Source: WLWS01 sp964639535
Lineage (GTDB): Bacteria; Pseudomonadota; Gammaproteobacteria; Eutrophobiales; Eutrophobiaceae
Assembly: GCA_964639535.1 (NCBI GenBank)
Contig: CAZXDV010000029.1
Span: forward strand, 1 to 19,155
DNA: 19,155 nt
Direction of reading: 5' to 3'
Shown: positions 7,317 through 15,155 of the stretch, in pieces
How the letters are laid out: the number at the start of each line of letters is the position of its first letter
Numbering within the stretch: position 1 is the first letter of the stretch
Notes under the pieces: generated by a model
Database searches by the model: none
Told to the model about the DNA's origin: nothing
Seen by the model: the letters and a program-made list of their open reading frames with translations, nothing else
Program-made: the position numbers and the translations under genes

Positions 7317-8137
7317 AGTGGTTGTTTATCCTGCTACTCACTTCAAACCTTGTTTACTTCGGTTACGAGTTGGACAGGCAAACGGCGTTTGACCTGAATG
7401 GGCAGAAGTCCCTTCCGGTTATGCCCCTTGGTGCTACTGAGCTGAAATTCCTCGATGAACTTGAAACACTTCCTCCACCGCGGAATATCCAGCTGGCAAA
7501 CCCCTTACAGGATTTGCTTGATCCTGAAACCTCGGCCGATTCCACGCTTAGTGAAATAGAGGACGAACTGGGCAGTGATGCACTTCTCGAGCAGACGGTG
7601 GAGCAACAGGACATCGACGAGACCAGGAAAATACTGGAATTTGATGAGGCAAGCTCATCCTGTTTCAGTTTTGGCCCTGTTGCGGAACAGCAGCAGGCCA
7701 ACGGACTGCGGGACTGGTTCTCAATCCAGGGTGCCAGGGCGGGCGTGCGGCACACAGATGAACAGGGACGCCAGTTATTCTGGGTCTATCTCTCGCCGCA
7801 GGACAGCCGGGAGGATGCCATGAACACCATTCGCAGCATCAGGGAGAAAGGAATCAGTGATTTTAGACTCATCTCAAAGGGTGATATGCAAAATGCCATA
7901 TCCATGGGGGTCTTTTCCAGCCAGGCGTCGGTGAACAGGCGACTCAGCGAGCTCAAGCAACAGGGCTACAAGCCGGTAGTTGTACCTTATTCAGACGGCA
8001 AGCGGGTTTACTGGGTGGATACTCAACTTCCGGATGATGAGATCCTGCAGCAGAAGGTTTTTAATGATTATCCCTCGCGTTTCAGCTCAGTGCCTGTCAA
8101 TTGCCAGGAAATTGCTATAGCCCGCAATTCTTCATAA
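7313..8137 (+). CDS. SPOR-domain membrane protein
   Basis: A 274-residue protein with an N-terminal hydrophobic anchor (residues 2-18), an acidic linker (60-110) and a region near 155-236 that resembles a SPOR domain (WVYLSP, then MGVFSSQASVNRRLSELKQQGY). SPOR domains bind peptidoglycan glycan strands lacking stem peptides and often place proteins at the division septum. The linker and single anchor put the domain in the periplasm. Cys117 and Cys264 could form a disulfide. It overlaps coaX by four bases; a SPOR-like gene after coaX is familiar from other gammaproteobacteria, though no functional link to biotin or CoA is known to me. Its enzymatic role, if any, cannot be told. Confidence 0.8.
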   Translation: MKWLFILLLTSNLVYFGYELDRQTAFDLNGQKSLPVMPLGATELKFLDELETLPPPRNIQLANPLQDLLDPETSADSTLSEIEDELGSDALLEQTVEQQDIDETRKILEFDEASSSCFSFGPVAEQQQANGLRDWFSIQGARAGVRHTDEQGRQLFWVYLSPQDSREDAMNTIRSIREKGISDFRLISKGDMQNAISMGVFSSQASVNRRLSELKQQGYKPVVVPYSDGKRVYWVDTQLPDDEILQQKVFNDYPSRFSSVPVNCQEIAIARNSS

Positions 8138-8140
8138 AAT
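8112..8140 (+). promoter_or_regulatory. Promoter candidate of the TPR/L,D-transpeptidase unit
   Basis: TTGCTA (8112-8117), a 17-base spacer, then TAAAAT (8135-8140) inside the end of the SPOR gene. Initiation near 8147 would leave ATG 8150 without a leader and give ATG 8201 a leader of about 54 bases. Confidence 0.45.
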
Positions 8141-8149
8141 GCCGCCGTT

Positions 8150-9460
8150 ATGGCACTTTTCTCCCCTGAAGGAGTAAGAACAATAAATACACAGATACCC
8201 ATGCTCGCCAGGTGTTTCGCCGGACCCCGGATTTTTCCGGTACTGCTGGCCCTGATACTGGTTACGGGCACACTGGCAGCCTCCGAGGCGGACCAGGTAC
8301 AGTCCCTGATCGCCCGGGGTGAACTGCGCCAGGCGCTGACCCTTACAGAAAAGGAATTACTGAGAGACGACAAGAGCGTTACTTATCGCTTTCTCAAGGG
8401 CCTGATCCTGACTCGCATGGACGAACTGGACAAGGCCAGCGAGGTTTTCGTTGAGTTAACCCGGGAGCACCCGGATTTGCCTGAGCCCTACAACAACCTT
8501 GCGGTTATCTACGCATCCCAGGGAAACTTTGATAAGGCTCGGGATGCCCTGAAGCAGGCAATCAGCACCCATCCCACCTACGCGACTGCGCATGAAAACA
8601 TGGGTGATATATATGCCAAGATGGCGAGCAAGGCTTATAACCAGGCCCTGCAGCTCGATGCTGACAACAGTTCTGCCAAGGCAAAGCTGGCCCTGGTGAA
8701 TGACCTGTTTTTTGTGCCGAGGAATGAAAAGGACAACCTGGAGCTGGTAGCAAAGGCCGATGAGGCAGCCAGGCAGGCGCAAGAGGAACAGGCGAGGGCG
8801 GCAAAGGCAGCAAAAGAAGCAGAGAAGGCAGCCGAGGAAGCGGAGGCCGCCAGGCGTGAATTGGCCATGTTGAAAGAAAAGCAGGCCAGGGAAGAAAAAG
8901 AGCGTCTTGAAAAGGAACAAGCCGAGAAAGCACGTGCAGCCGAGATGGCAAAGGAGCAGGCAAGGCAGGAAGCGCTTGCGCTTGAGAAAGCAAAGAAAGA
9001 AGAAGAGCAAAGGCAGGCCGCGGAGGCTGCAGCAAAGGCAGAGGCGGTGGCCAGGGCGCAACAGGAAGCCCGGCAGCAAGCGGAAAAAATGAGCAAGGAG
9101 AAGTCTCAACGGGAAGCCCGGGACAGGTCTGATGTTACAGACACTGTTAACCGTTGGGCAGCAAGCTGGTCTGCCCAGGATGCCGAGTCCTATATTTTAT
9201 TTTACGGAAAAGAGTTCAGTCCGCCTAAAAAGTTAAGCCGTGCTGCCTGGGAAGATCAAAGACGCGTTCGCCTGGCTAGGCCCAGTTTTATCAAGGTTAC
9301 GCTAAGCGATATGCGTATCAGCTTGCTCGGGGAAAGTCATGCCCAGGCAACATTTCAACAAAAATATGAATCCAACACCTACAAGGATTCTGTCAAGAAA
9401 ACCCTGATCCTGAAAAAAGAGGGCGGAAACTGGCTTATTACCGGCGAGCATTCCGACTGA
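8150..9460 (+). CDS. Exported TPR / coiled-coil protein with Cds6-like C-terminal domain
   Basis: A 436-residue protein. A signal peptide lies at residues 18-44 (hydrophobic 28-42, probable cut after Ala43 or Ala44). Residues 45-190 contain tetratricopeptide-like repeats (for example 112-145), a protein-docking fold. Residues 200-325 are an Ala/Lys/Glu-rich coiled coil recalling TolA. Residues 329-434 form a small alpha-beta domain of NTF2-like type, homologous to the C-terminus of the next gene: W336-x3-W340, D344-A345, Y348 and FIKVTLS (380-386) all have matches there. Start is uncertain: ATG 8150 has no Shine-Dalgarno, ATG 8201 fits the signal peptide, and AAGGAG at 8169-8174 sits 8 bases before an ATA codon (8183). 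It probably serves as a scaffold or regulator of the neighbouring YkuD enzyme, which is inference. Confidence 0.75.
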   Translation: MALFSPEGVRTINTQIPMLARCFAGPRIFPVLLALILVTGTLAASEADQVQSLIARGELRQALTLTEKELLRDDKSVTYRFLKGLILTRMDELDKASEVFVELTREHPDLPEPYNNLAVIYASQGNFDKARDALKQAISTHPTYATAHENMGDIYAKMASKAYNQALQLDADNSSAKAKLALVNDLFFVPRNEKDNLELVAKADEAARQAQEEQARAAKAAKEAEKAAEEAEAARRELAMLKEKQAREEKERLEKEQAEKARAAEMAKEQARQEALALEKAKKEEEQRQAAEAAAKAEAVARAQQEARQQAEKMSKEKSQREARDRSDVTDTVNRWAASWSAQDAESYILFYGKEFSPPKKLSRAAWEDQRRVRLARPSFIKVTLSDMRISLLGESHAQATFQQKYESNTYKDSVKKTLILKKEGGNWLITGEHSD

Positions 9461-9476
9461 TCCCGGCGATTTCCTG

Positions 9477-10685
9477 ATGCGATACACCAAGCTGGTAATT
9501 TCAAGTGTGCTGGTCCTTTGTACGTTTACGACTATGGCTGGTGATCTTCTTGCCGGAAAAACGCTTTCACACAAGCTCGATCACGGAAATGAAGTGCTCC
9601 TTGTCAGGGCAATGCAAAGTATCAGTAAGGGGGATACTCAAGGTGCCCTGCCACTACTCGAGGAACTGGTAGACAAGTATCCCAGGTTCAAGCTTGCCCA
9701 GCTGATGTACGCGGACTTGTTACTTGCCCAGAGTCGGCCCATCAGGGACTTTGGTTCGCATCCGTCGGCTCCCTATAACCAGATAGTTGCGCTCCGCGAC
9801 GAGGCTCGTGCCAGGTGGCAACATTATTCAAGCCCACCGGCTATCCAGAAATTACCAGGTTCACTGGTGCAACTCAGTACCCGGCAGGAACACGTCATCG
9901 TGGTGGATATGAGTGCATCACGGCTGTACCTGTTTGAGAACAGGGATGGTGTACCCCGCCTGCTAAAGGACTTCTACACAACCATTGGAAAAAAAGGCGT
10001 TGGCAAGTACGAAGAAGGTGATCAGAAAACCCCGGTAGGAGTTTATTTTGTTACGGGTTTTATCGAACCGGAGGAATTGCCGGACTTGTACGGTGACGGG
10101 GCTTTTCCCATAGACTACCCAAATGCCTGGGATAGACGTAATGGTCGAACGGGTTACGGAATCTGGTTGCATGGCACACCCAGTGCGACCTTTGCCCGGC
10201 CGCCAAGGGATAGCAACGGTTGTGTAATCGTCAGTAATAAAGACCTGAACACACTGTTTCCCTACATAGATACCGGCGAGACCCCGGTTATATTGACAGA
10301 ATCCATAAACTGGATTTCAGTAAACGAGTGGAAAAAACGCCAGTCAACGTTCGAAAAAAATATTGAAAAGTGGAGAGTGGACTGGGAGAGCCGGGATGCA
10401 GATCGTTACCTGAGCCATTACTCGTTAAATTATTCCGGCCTTGGTAAAGACTACAAGAGCTGGGTTGCCTACAAGAGAAGGGTGAATCCGTCGAAAAAAT
10501 TTATCAAGGTGCAGCTTAGCGAAAAGAGCATGTTCCTCTACCCGGGGGAGCAAGCCCTGCTTGTGGTTACCTTCAGGCAGGATTACACCAGTGACAGCAC
10601 CAGGCGTCGCTTTGTGAAACGGCAGTACTGGCAGCAGGAAAACGACGGCAAATGGCGAATTATTTACGAGGGATCGGCAACCTGA
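9477..10685 (+). CDS. YkuD L,D-transpeptidase/L,D-carboxypeptidase with Cds6-like C-terminus
   Basis: A 402-residue exported enzyme. Residues 1-21 are a signal peptide, 35-115 a helical TPR-like region, 138-273 the YkuD catalytic domain and 292-400 an NTF2-like domain. The catalytic motif is complete: His232 in HGTP, then Ser246-Asn-Gly248-Cys249, where Cys249 is the acyl-enzyme nucleophile. YkuD enzymes act on the third residue of peptidoglycan tetrapeptides, forming 3-3 crosslinks, attaching lipoprotein, or trimming the last D-alanine. The order helical N-terminus, YkuD, NTF2-like matches Helicobacter Csd6 and Campylobacter Pgp2, which are L,D-carboxypeptidases, so trimming is at least as likely as crosslinking. 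It starts 16 bases after the TPR gene and converges on, and overlaps by 22 bases, a secreted M14 peptidase gene. Confidence 0.88.
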   Translation: MRYTKLVISSVLVLCTFTTMAGDLLAGKTLSHKLDHGNEVLLVRAMQSISKGDTQGALPLLEELVDKYPRFKLAQLMYADLLLAQSRPIRDFGSHPSAPYNQIVALRDEARARWQHYSSPPAIQKLPGSLVQLSTRQEHVIVVDMSASRLYLFENRDGVPRLLKDFYTTIGKKGVGKYEEGDQKTPVGVYFVTGFIEPEELPDLYGDGAFPIDYPNAWDRRNGRTGYGIWLHGTPSATFARPPRDSNGCVIVSNKDLNTLFPYIDTGETPVILTESINWISVNEWKKRQSTFEKNIEKWRVDWESRDADRYLSHYSLNYSGLGKDYKSWVAYKRRVNPSKKFIKVQLSEKSMFLYPGEQALLVVTFRQDYTSDSTRRRFVKRQYWQQENDGKWRIIYEGSAT

Positions 10686-11533
10686 GCGGAGTCGATATTC
10701 TTGCGCAGCCAGCTGACCAGGTCGCGCCAGATGTGTGCAACTTCCTGGGGCTTGGGCATTATTCCCGCATAAGGTAATTCAATCGTTACAACAGGTATTT
10801 CAAGTTGCACACCGGCAAAATTTCCCAGTGAGCCGGGGTATGTTCCAAGCAGGTTAAGATACAGCCTGCCCAGCTTGTAAGGACCGTTTTTTGGTCCGTC
10901 ATAATCGATAATGCCGTGTGGCGCATGAACGGCCACGATCACATCCGGCTTGAACTGTTCAATCTCACCTACCAGCCACTGGGTTTCAGGTTCACTTAAT
11001 GGTGCTTTGCCGGGAAACCGCCGGGGATTTCGCTTTGTCACATTTTCCCAGTAATCCTTCGTCGCATTCTCCCAGTCGTGCATGGGGAAATTACGATTTA
11101 GATCCACATCATTGGCATTCATTCGCTGGGATTCCTTCCTGAGTAGTCCATCGGGATTTAGCAAGGGAACGATACGCCAGTGAAAGAGCCCCGAATGATG
11201 CTCGTTGAGGGTGTTCATCCACTTGAAGACGATACTCACCGAGGAGTATTCATCACCATGTATACCACCTACAAGTAGCACGCGACCCAGCGGTTTGCGG
11301 CCATCAAAGGGCGGGTATTCGCGGTATATGATAGGGCTGCCAGTGGAGGAATAGGCATTTGCCTGGGACATTTCAGAATCAAGGCACTCCTCCAGGGTGA
11401 CGCTGGCCAGCTTGGCCGAGATCCTTTCACATTCACCGGATACGACCGTTGCGGAGCCGGGCTCCTGCGCCTGTGGACCAGGAACGAGGAGGGACAGCCC
11501 CATGCAAAGAAGCCAAGGTTGCAGATTTTTCAT
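10664..11533 (-). CDS. Secreted M14 zinc peptidase (MpaA-like)
   Basis: A 289-residue M14 metallopeptidase. Zinc ligands are His92 and Glu95 (GGIHGDE, 89-95) and His203; the catalytic base is Glu252 in TIELP. NPDG (126-129) and DLNRNFP (144-150) place substrate-binding Asn and Arg. This closely fits MpaA, the murein peptide amidase that cuts the D-Glu to diaminopimelate bond of muropeptides. Unlike cytoplasmic E. coli MpaA, this one has a signal peptide (residues 1-22, hydrophobic core, then PQAQ), so it should act in the periplasm. Helicobacter Csd4 and Campylobacter Pgp1 are M14 enzymes that trim tripeptides there. The ATG follows the ubiA stop by five bases, suggesting coupled translation. 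Its 3' end overlaps the YkuD gene by 22 bases. Confidence 0.85.
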   Translation of the reverse strand: MKNLQPWLLCMGLSLLVPGPQAQEPGSATVVSGECERISAKLASVTLEECLDSEMSQANAYSSTGSPIIYREYPPFDGRKPLGRVLLVGGIHGDEYSSVSIVFKWMNTLNEHHSGLFHWRIVPLLNPDGLLRKESQRMNANDVDLNRNFPMHDWENATKDYWENVTKRNPRRFPGKAPLSEPETQWLVGEIEQFKPDVIVAVHAPHGIIDYDGPKNGPYKLGRLYLNLLGTYPGSLGNFAGVQLEIPVVTIELPYAGIMPKPQEVAHIWRDLVSWLRKNIDSAQVADPS

Positions 11534-11538
11534 TATTC

Positions 11539-12522
11539 TTATTTCAGGTAACTCAGGGCGATACCGACAAAAATACAGGCACCAAACCAGTTATTGTTTA
11601 AAAAAGCCTCAAAGCATTTTGCAGGTGACCTGTCTCTTATCAGGTACTGGTGATAGGCAAAAATCATGGAGCCAATTACCAGCGAGAGATAAAAGAGCCA
11701 TCCCAGTTTCAGTTGATATCCGACGATACACAATACCAGTATTACGAGACTTTGCAGGATACCTATAATAAGCCGGTCAGCATCATCAAACAGTATCGCG
11801 GTGGATTTCATTCCCTGCTTTAAATCGTATTCCCGGTCCACCATGGCATAAATTGTATCAAACACCACGGTCCATAAAAGGTTTGCAATAAATAGTAGCC
11901 AGGCAATCCTTGCTATTTCCCCCGCCTGGGCGGCAAATGCCATTGGAATACCCCAGCTGAACGCCAGGCCCAGGAAAAACTGTGGCAGGTAAGTGTATCG
12001 CTTCATGTATGGGTAAACCACTGCAAGGGGGATTGCCACAAATGACAGCATGATGGTCAGCTTGTTGGTGGTTAAAACCAGCAGGAATGCGATAAACACG
12101 AGGCTGACAGCCAGTAAAATCGCTTCGCGAGTGCTTACTGCCCCACTTGTTAGCGGGCGGCTGCGGGTTCTTTCAACGAAGCGATCGAAGTCACGGTCGG
12201 CATAGTCGTTCATGACACAGCCGGCGGAGCGGGTGAGCAATGTTCCGAGAACAAATACTGCAAGCAGGTGAAGCGAGGGAACTCCCTCGGCGGCTATCCA
12301 CAATGCCCAGAGCGTAGGCCATAGTAACAGGAATGTACCAATTGGCTTATCAAGACGGGTAAGCAGGACATATTGATGAACCCGGTTTTTGAAACCCGGT
12401 GAGCGGGCAATGAACCAGGCTTCCAGGGATTCAAAATGGGGGCGACACCATTGCTGGAAGCTGGATAAAATTGACCGCATTCCCTGTCTCAGCTGATGCC
12501 ACTTTTGTGCAGGCTCTGTCAT
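11539..12522 (-). CDS. ubiA: 4-hydroxybenzoate polyprenyltransferase UbiA
   Basis: A 327-residue membrane protein with seven to nine hydrophobic helices. It joins a polyprenyl chain to 4-hydroxybenzoate, an early step of ubiquinone synthesis in the inner membrane. Both Asp-rich sites that bind Mg-diphosphate are present: NDYADRDFD (105-113) and DTIYAMVDREYD (222-233). RLDKPIG (56-62) marks the usual family start region. Residues 1-45 are an N-terminal extension beyond the typical length of about 290; Met15 (codon near 12478-12480) is an alternative start, and neither has a clear Shine-Dalgarno. The usual partner ubiC (chorismate lyase) is not beside it. It lies 48 bases after recG and 5 bases before the M14 gene. 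Confidence 0.96.
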   Translation of the reverse strand: MTEPAQKWHQLRQGMRSILSSFQQWCRPHFESLEAWFIARSPGFKNRVHQYVLLTRLDKPIGTFLLLWPTLWALWIAAEGVPSLHLLAVFVLGTLLTRSAGCVMNDYADRDFDRFVERTRSRPLTSGAVSTREAILLAVSLVFIAFLLVLTTNKLTIMLSFVAIPLAVVYPYMKRYTYLPQFFLGLAFSWGIPMAFAAQAGEIARIAWLLFIANLLWTVVFDTIYAMVDREYDLKQGMKSTAILFDDADRLIIGILQSLVILVLCIVGYQLKLGWLFYLSLVIGSMIFAYHQYLIRDRSPAKCFEAFLNNNWFGACIFVGIALSYLK

Positions 12523-12570
12523 TGGCTAAGTTTAATCGCACAGGCGCTACAGTTGAAGGATAAACGCTAA

Positions 12571-14661
12571 CTATACCTTGCCGAATACCACCCGCTCTGC
12601 GATCCATCTTTTTATCAGTAGATCTACATTGTCCTCATGGTGTTGAAGAAGCAGGTCAGCAGATTTCTGTATCATGGGCACCAGCTCAGCATCACGTACG
12701 ATATCAGCGATGCGTAACGCTGGCAGGCCAGTTTGTCGTGTACCGAGCAAATCTCCCGGGCCCCTTAATTCAAGATCTTCACGGGCAATCTCAAATCCGT
12801 CATTGGTTTTTCTCATGATCTCAAGGCGCGCCTGGGCAAAGTCGGATAGCGGGGCCTGGTACATCAGGACGCAGTCACTTTGTTTTTCACCTCGACCAAC
12901 ACGACCGCGAAGCTGGTGCAGCTGCGACAGTCCCAGTCGTTCACTGTTTTCTATGATCATCAGGCTTGCGTTTGGCACATCTACACCAACTTCAATAACC
13001 GTGGTCGCGACAAGTAAATCGATATCAGCATTCTTGAAATCTGCCATTACCCTTGTCTTGTCACTGCTCTTCATGCGCCCATGCACCAGGCCGACGCGAT
13101 GTTGAGGTAGCTGCTCCTGCAGTAATTGGCAGGTATCTGTAGCAGCTTCGGCCTGTAGTGAATCCGATTCGTCGATGAGGGTGCATACCCAGTACACTTG
13201 CCGGCCTTCATCACATGCCACCCTGATTCTCTGAACGATGTCGTCCCGCCTGGTATTGGAAATGGCGATAGTGTTGACCTGCTTTCGGCCCGGGGGGAGT
13301 TCATCAATAACAGATACATCAAGATCAGCAAATATTGTCATCGCCAGTGTCCTCGGGATAGGCGTGGCTGTCATGATTAGCTGGTGCGGTGCGCCGGTGC
13401 CGGCCTTTTGTATCAGCGCCAGGCGCTGGTGTACGCCAAAGCGATGCTGTTCGTCGACAATGACCAGGCCCAGGTTGCCAAAACTGGTTTCATCCTGGAA
13501 TAGTGCATGGGTTCCCACGAGGAAGCAGGGTTCAGCAGAGTCCATGTATTGCAGCACGGGCTTGCGCTCAGTCTGTGACATTTTCCCTGTTAACAAGGCG
13601 ACCTGGAATCCGCTTGCATCAAACCACTTGCTGAGATTGTGAAAATGCTGTTCAGCAAGAAGCTCTGTGGGGGCCATGAAACATACCTGGTACCCGGATG
13701 TCATGGCCTGCAGAGCTGCAATGGCAGCAACCACGGTTTTACCAGAGCCAACATCACCCTGTACAAGACGCAGCATTGGCGTGTCAGTGCTTATGTCGGA
13801 CTGAATTTCTTCGAGAACGCGCTGCTGAGCGCGGGTAAGAGAAAAAGGCAGCTTGTTCAGAAAAGTTGCGACAGCTTTTTCCGAAATTTGCATCCCCGGG
13901 GCTGGTAGGGCCTGCACCTTTTTTCTCAGTGAGCGCAGGCTCAAGTGCTGCGCCACCAGTTCCTCAAAAGCGAGGCGTTGCTGTGCTGGATGTTTACCGG
14001 CGATTAATGCTTCAACATCCGCATTCACAGGGGGACGGTGAACGTAGGATAGCGCCGCCCCGAGTTCAGGGAGGTTCAATTCTGCAAGTAAGCCGGGAGG
14101 AAGTAGTTCTACCAGGTCGGTACTGTCATTCTCGAGTGCATCCATTGCCTGGGCAGTAATGCTTCTGAAGCGAGACTGGCTTACACCTTCCGTTGCCGGA
14201 TAGACTGGAGTGAGGGTATCTTCAACCTTGCCCAGTTCATGTTCACTAATGAGCTGGTACTCGGGGTGAATCATTTCATTCTTATTCCCAACCCGGCGAA
14301 CCTGTCCCCAGCACTGGATAAACCTGCCCCTTTCAAGATTATTTTGCTGGGCCTTTGAAAAATGGAAAAAACGCAGTGTCAGCGATCCTGTACCATCTGA
14401 AATTCGACACAGCAGGGAGCGCCTCTTGCCAAACTGTACCTGCGCCAGTTCTATACTTCCCTGTACCAGGGCATCTTCACCGCTAACCAGGCCACCAATG
14501 GGGCGTACCCGGGTACGGTCCAGGTAACGCCGTGGCAGGTGAAACAGGGCATCCTGGATCGTAACAATTCCCAGTACCTGGAGACGTTCGGCAATACGGG
14601 CACCCACGCCGCGAAGCGTGGACACCGGCTGGTTCAAGCCTGGCGTGGAAGGGGTTGCCAA
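12571..14661 (-). CDS. recG: ATP-dependent DNA helicase RecG
   Basis: A 696-residue superfamily 2 helicase that remodels stalled replication forks and branched recombination intermediates. Residues 10-150 contain the helix-hairpin and OB-fold wedge region that splits the fork. The helicase core follows: Walker A GDVGSGKT (302-309), DEQH box (403-406), TATPIPRT (431-438), and the second half with VATTVIEVGVDVP (551-563) and QLRGRVGRG (583-591). GDLLGTRQTG (636-645) belongs to the C-terminal TRG region that couples ATP hydrolysis to motion. Length is normal. The gene starts 9 bases after the ridA stop codon, so both are likely co-transcribed. Confidence 0.97.
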   Translation of the reverse strand: MATPSTPGLNQPVSTLRGVGARIAERLQVLGIVTIQDALFHLPRRYLDRTRVRPIGGLVSGEDALVQGSIELAQVQFGKRRSLLCRISDGTGSLTLRFFHFSKAQQNNLERGRFIQCWGQVRRVGNKNEMIHPEYQLISEHELGKVEDTLTPVYPATEGVSQSRFRSITAQAMDALENDSTDLVELLPPGLLAELNLPELGAALSYVHRPPVNADVEALIAGKHPAQQRLAFEELVAQHLSLRSLRKKVQALPAPGMQISEKAVATFLNKLPFSLTRAQQRVLEEIQSDISTDTPMLRLVQGDVGSGKTVVAAIAALQAMTSGYQVCFMAPTELLAEQHFHNLSKWFDASGFQVALLTGKMSQTERKPVLQYMDSAEPCFLVGTHALFQDETSFGNLGLVIVDEQHRFGVHQRLALIQKAGTGAPHQLIMTATPIPRTLAMTIFADLDVSVIDELPPGRKQVNTIAISNTRRDDIVQRIRVACDEGRQVYWVCTLIDESDSLQAEAATDTCQLLQEQLPQHRVGLVHGRMKSSDKTRVMADFKNADIDLLVATTVIEVGVDVPNASLMIIENSERLGLSQLHQLRGRVGRGEKQSDCVLMYQAPLSDFAQARLEIMRKTNDGFEIAREDLELRGPGDLLGTRQTGLPALRIADIVRDAELVPMIQKSADLLLQHHEDNVDLLIKRWIAERVVFGKV

Positions 14662-14670
14662 GTTCTTTCT

Positions 14671-15057
14671 TTAACCGGCAAGGATCATTATGGCATCCAT
14701 CTCGACCTGCGCAGCTCTTGGTAACTGTGAAACGCCGATAGCTGCACGCGCGGGATAGGGCTCTTGAAAGTACTCGGACATGATCTCATTTATTTTCGGG
14801 AAATGTTGAAGGTCAGTCAGAAAGACATTCAACTTGACGATGTCATTCAGGCTTCCACCTGCAGCACTGGCGACGGCCTGCAGGTTTTCAAATACCTGTC
14901 GAACCTGTTTCTCAATGTCTTCCGAAACAATTTCCATGCTTGAAGGTACAAGGGGAATTTGCCCGGACAGGTACACGGTATTATCAACCTTGATAGCCTG
15001 GGAATATGTACCAATTGCTGCAGGTGCGTTGTCAGTTGAAATGGTTTCTCGAGACAT
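14671..15057 (-). CDS. ridA: Reactive intermediate/imine deaminase RidA
   Basis: A 128-residue member of the Rid (YjgF/YER057c/UK114) family. It hydrolyses reactive enamine/imine products of PLP enzymes such as threonine dehydratase, protecting other PLP enzymes. The family marks are Arg104 (YPARAA), which holds the substrate carboxylate, and Glu119 (VEMDAI) near the C-terminus, with LSGQIPL at 30-36. These fit the active RidA subgroup. The start is decided by a strong GGAGG seven bases upstream. The placement between spoT and recG recalls Pseudomonas and relatives. Confidence 0.93.
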   Translation of the reverse strand: MSRETISTDNAPAAIGTYSQAIKVDNTVYLSGQIPLVPSSMEIVSEDIEKQVRQVFENLQAVASAAGGSLNDIVKLNVFLTDLQHFPKINEIMSEYFQEPYPARAAIGVSQLPRAAQVEMDAIMILAG

Positions 15058-15064
15058 GAATTTT

Positions 15065-15069
15065 CCTCC
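15065..15069 (-). promoter_or_regulatory. Strong ribosome binding site of ridA
   Basis: GGAGG on the minus strand, seven bases before the ridA ATG. It is the best Shine-Dalgarno sequence I saw in the window and contrasts with the many starts that have none. Confidence 0.75.
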
Positions 15070-15155
15070 GCTTATCGGGGCTGTAGATTATTAGTTAGGG
15101 CTTACAGGCTTACCTGGCTGCTAAAAGGAATCGTTTTTCATCGGTCCGCGCCTTT

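Noticed and set aside
8456..9109. Long antisense frames opposite the coiled-coil part of the TPR gene
   Set aside because: They mirror the Ala/Lys/Glu-rich repeat codons; the proteins are low-complexity Leu/Phe/Pro or Ala/Ser runs with no domain and no start signal.
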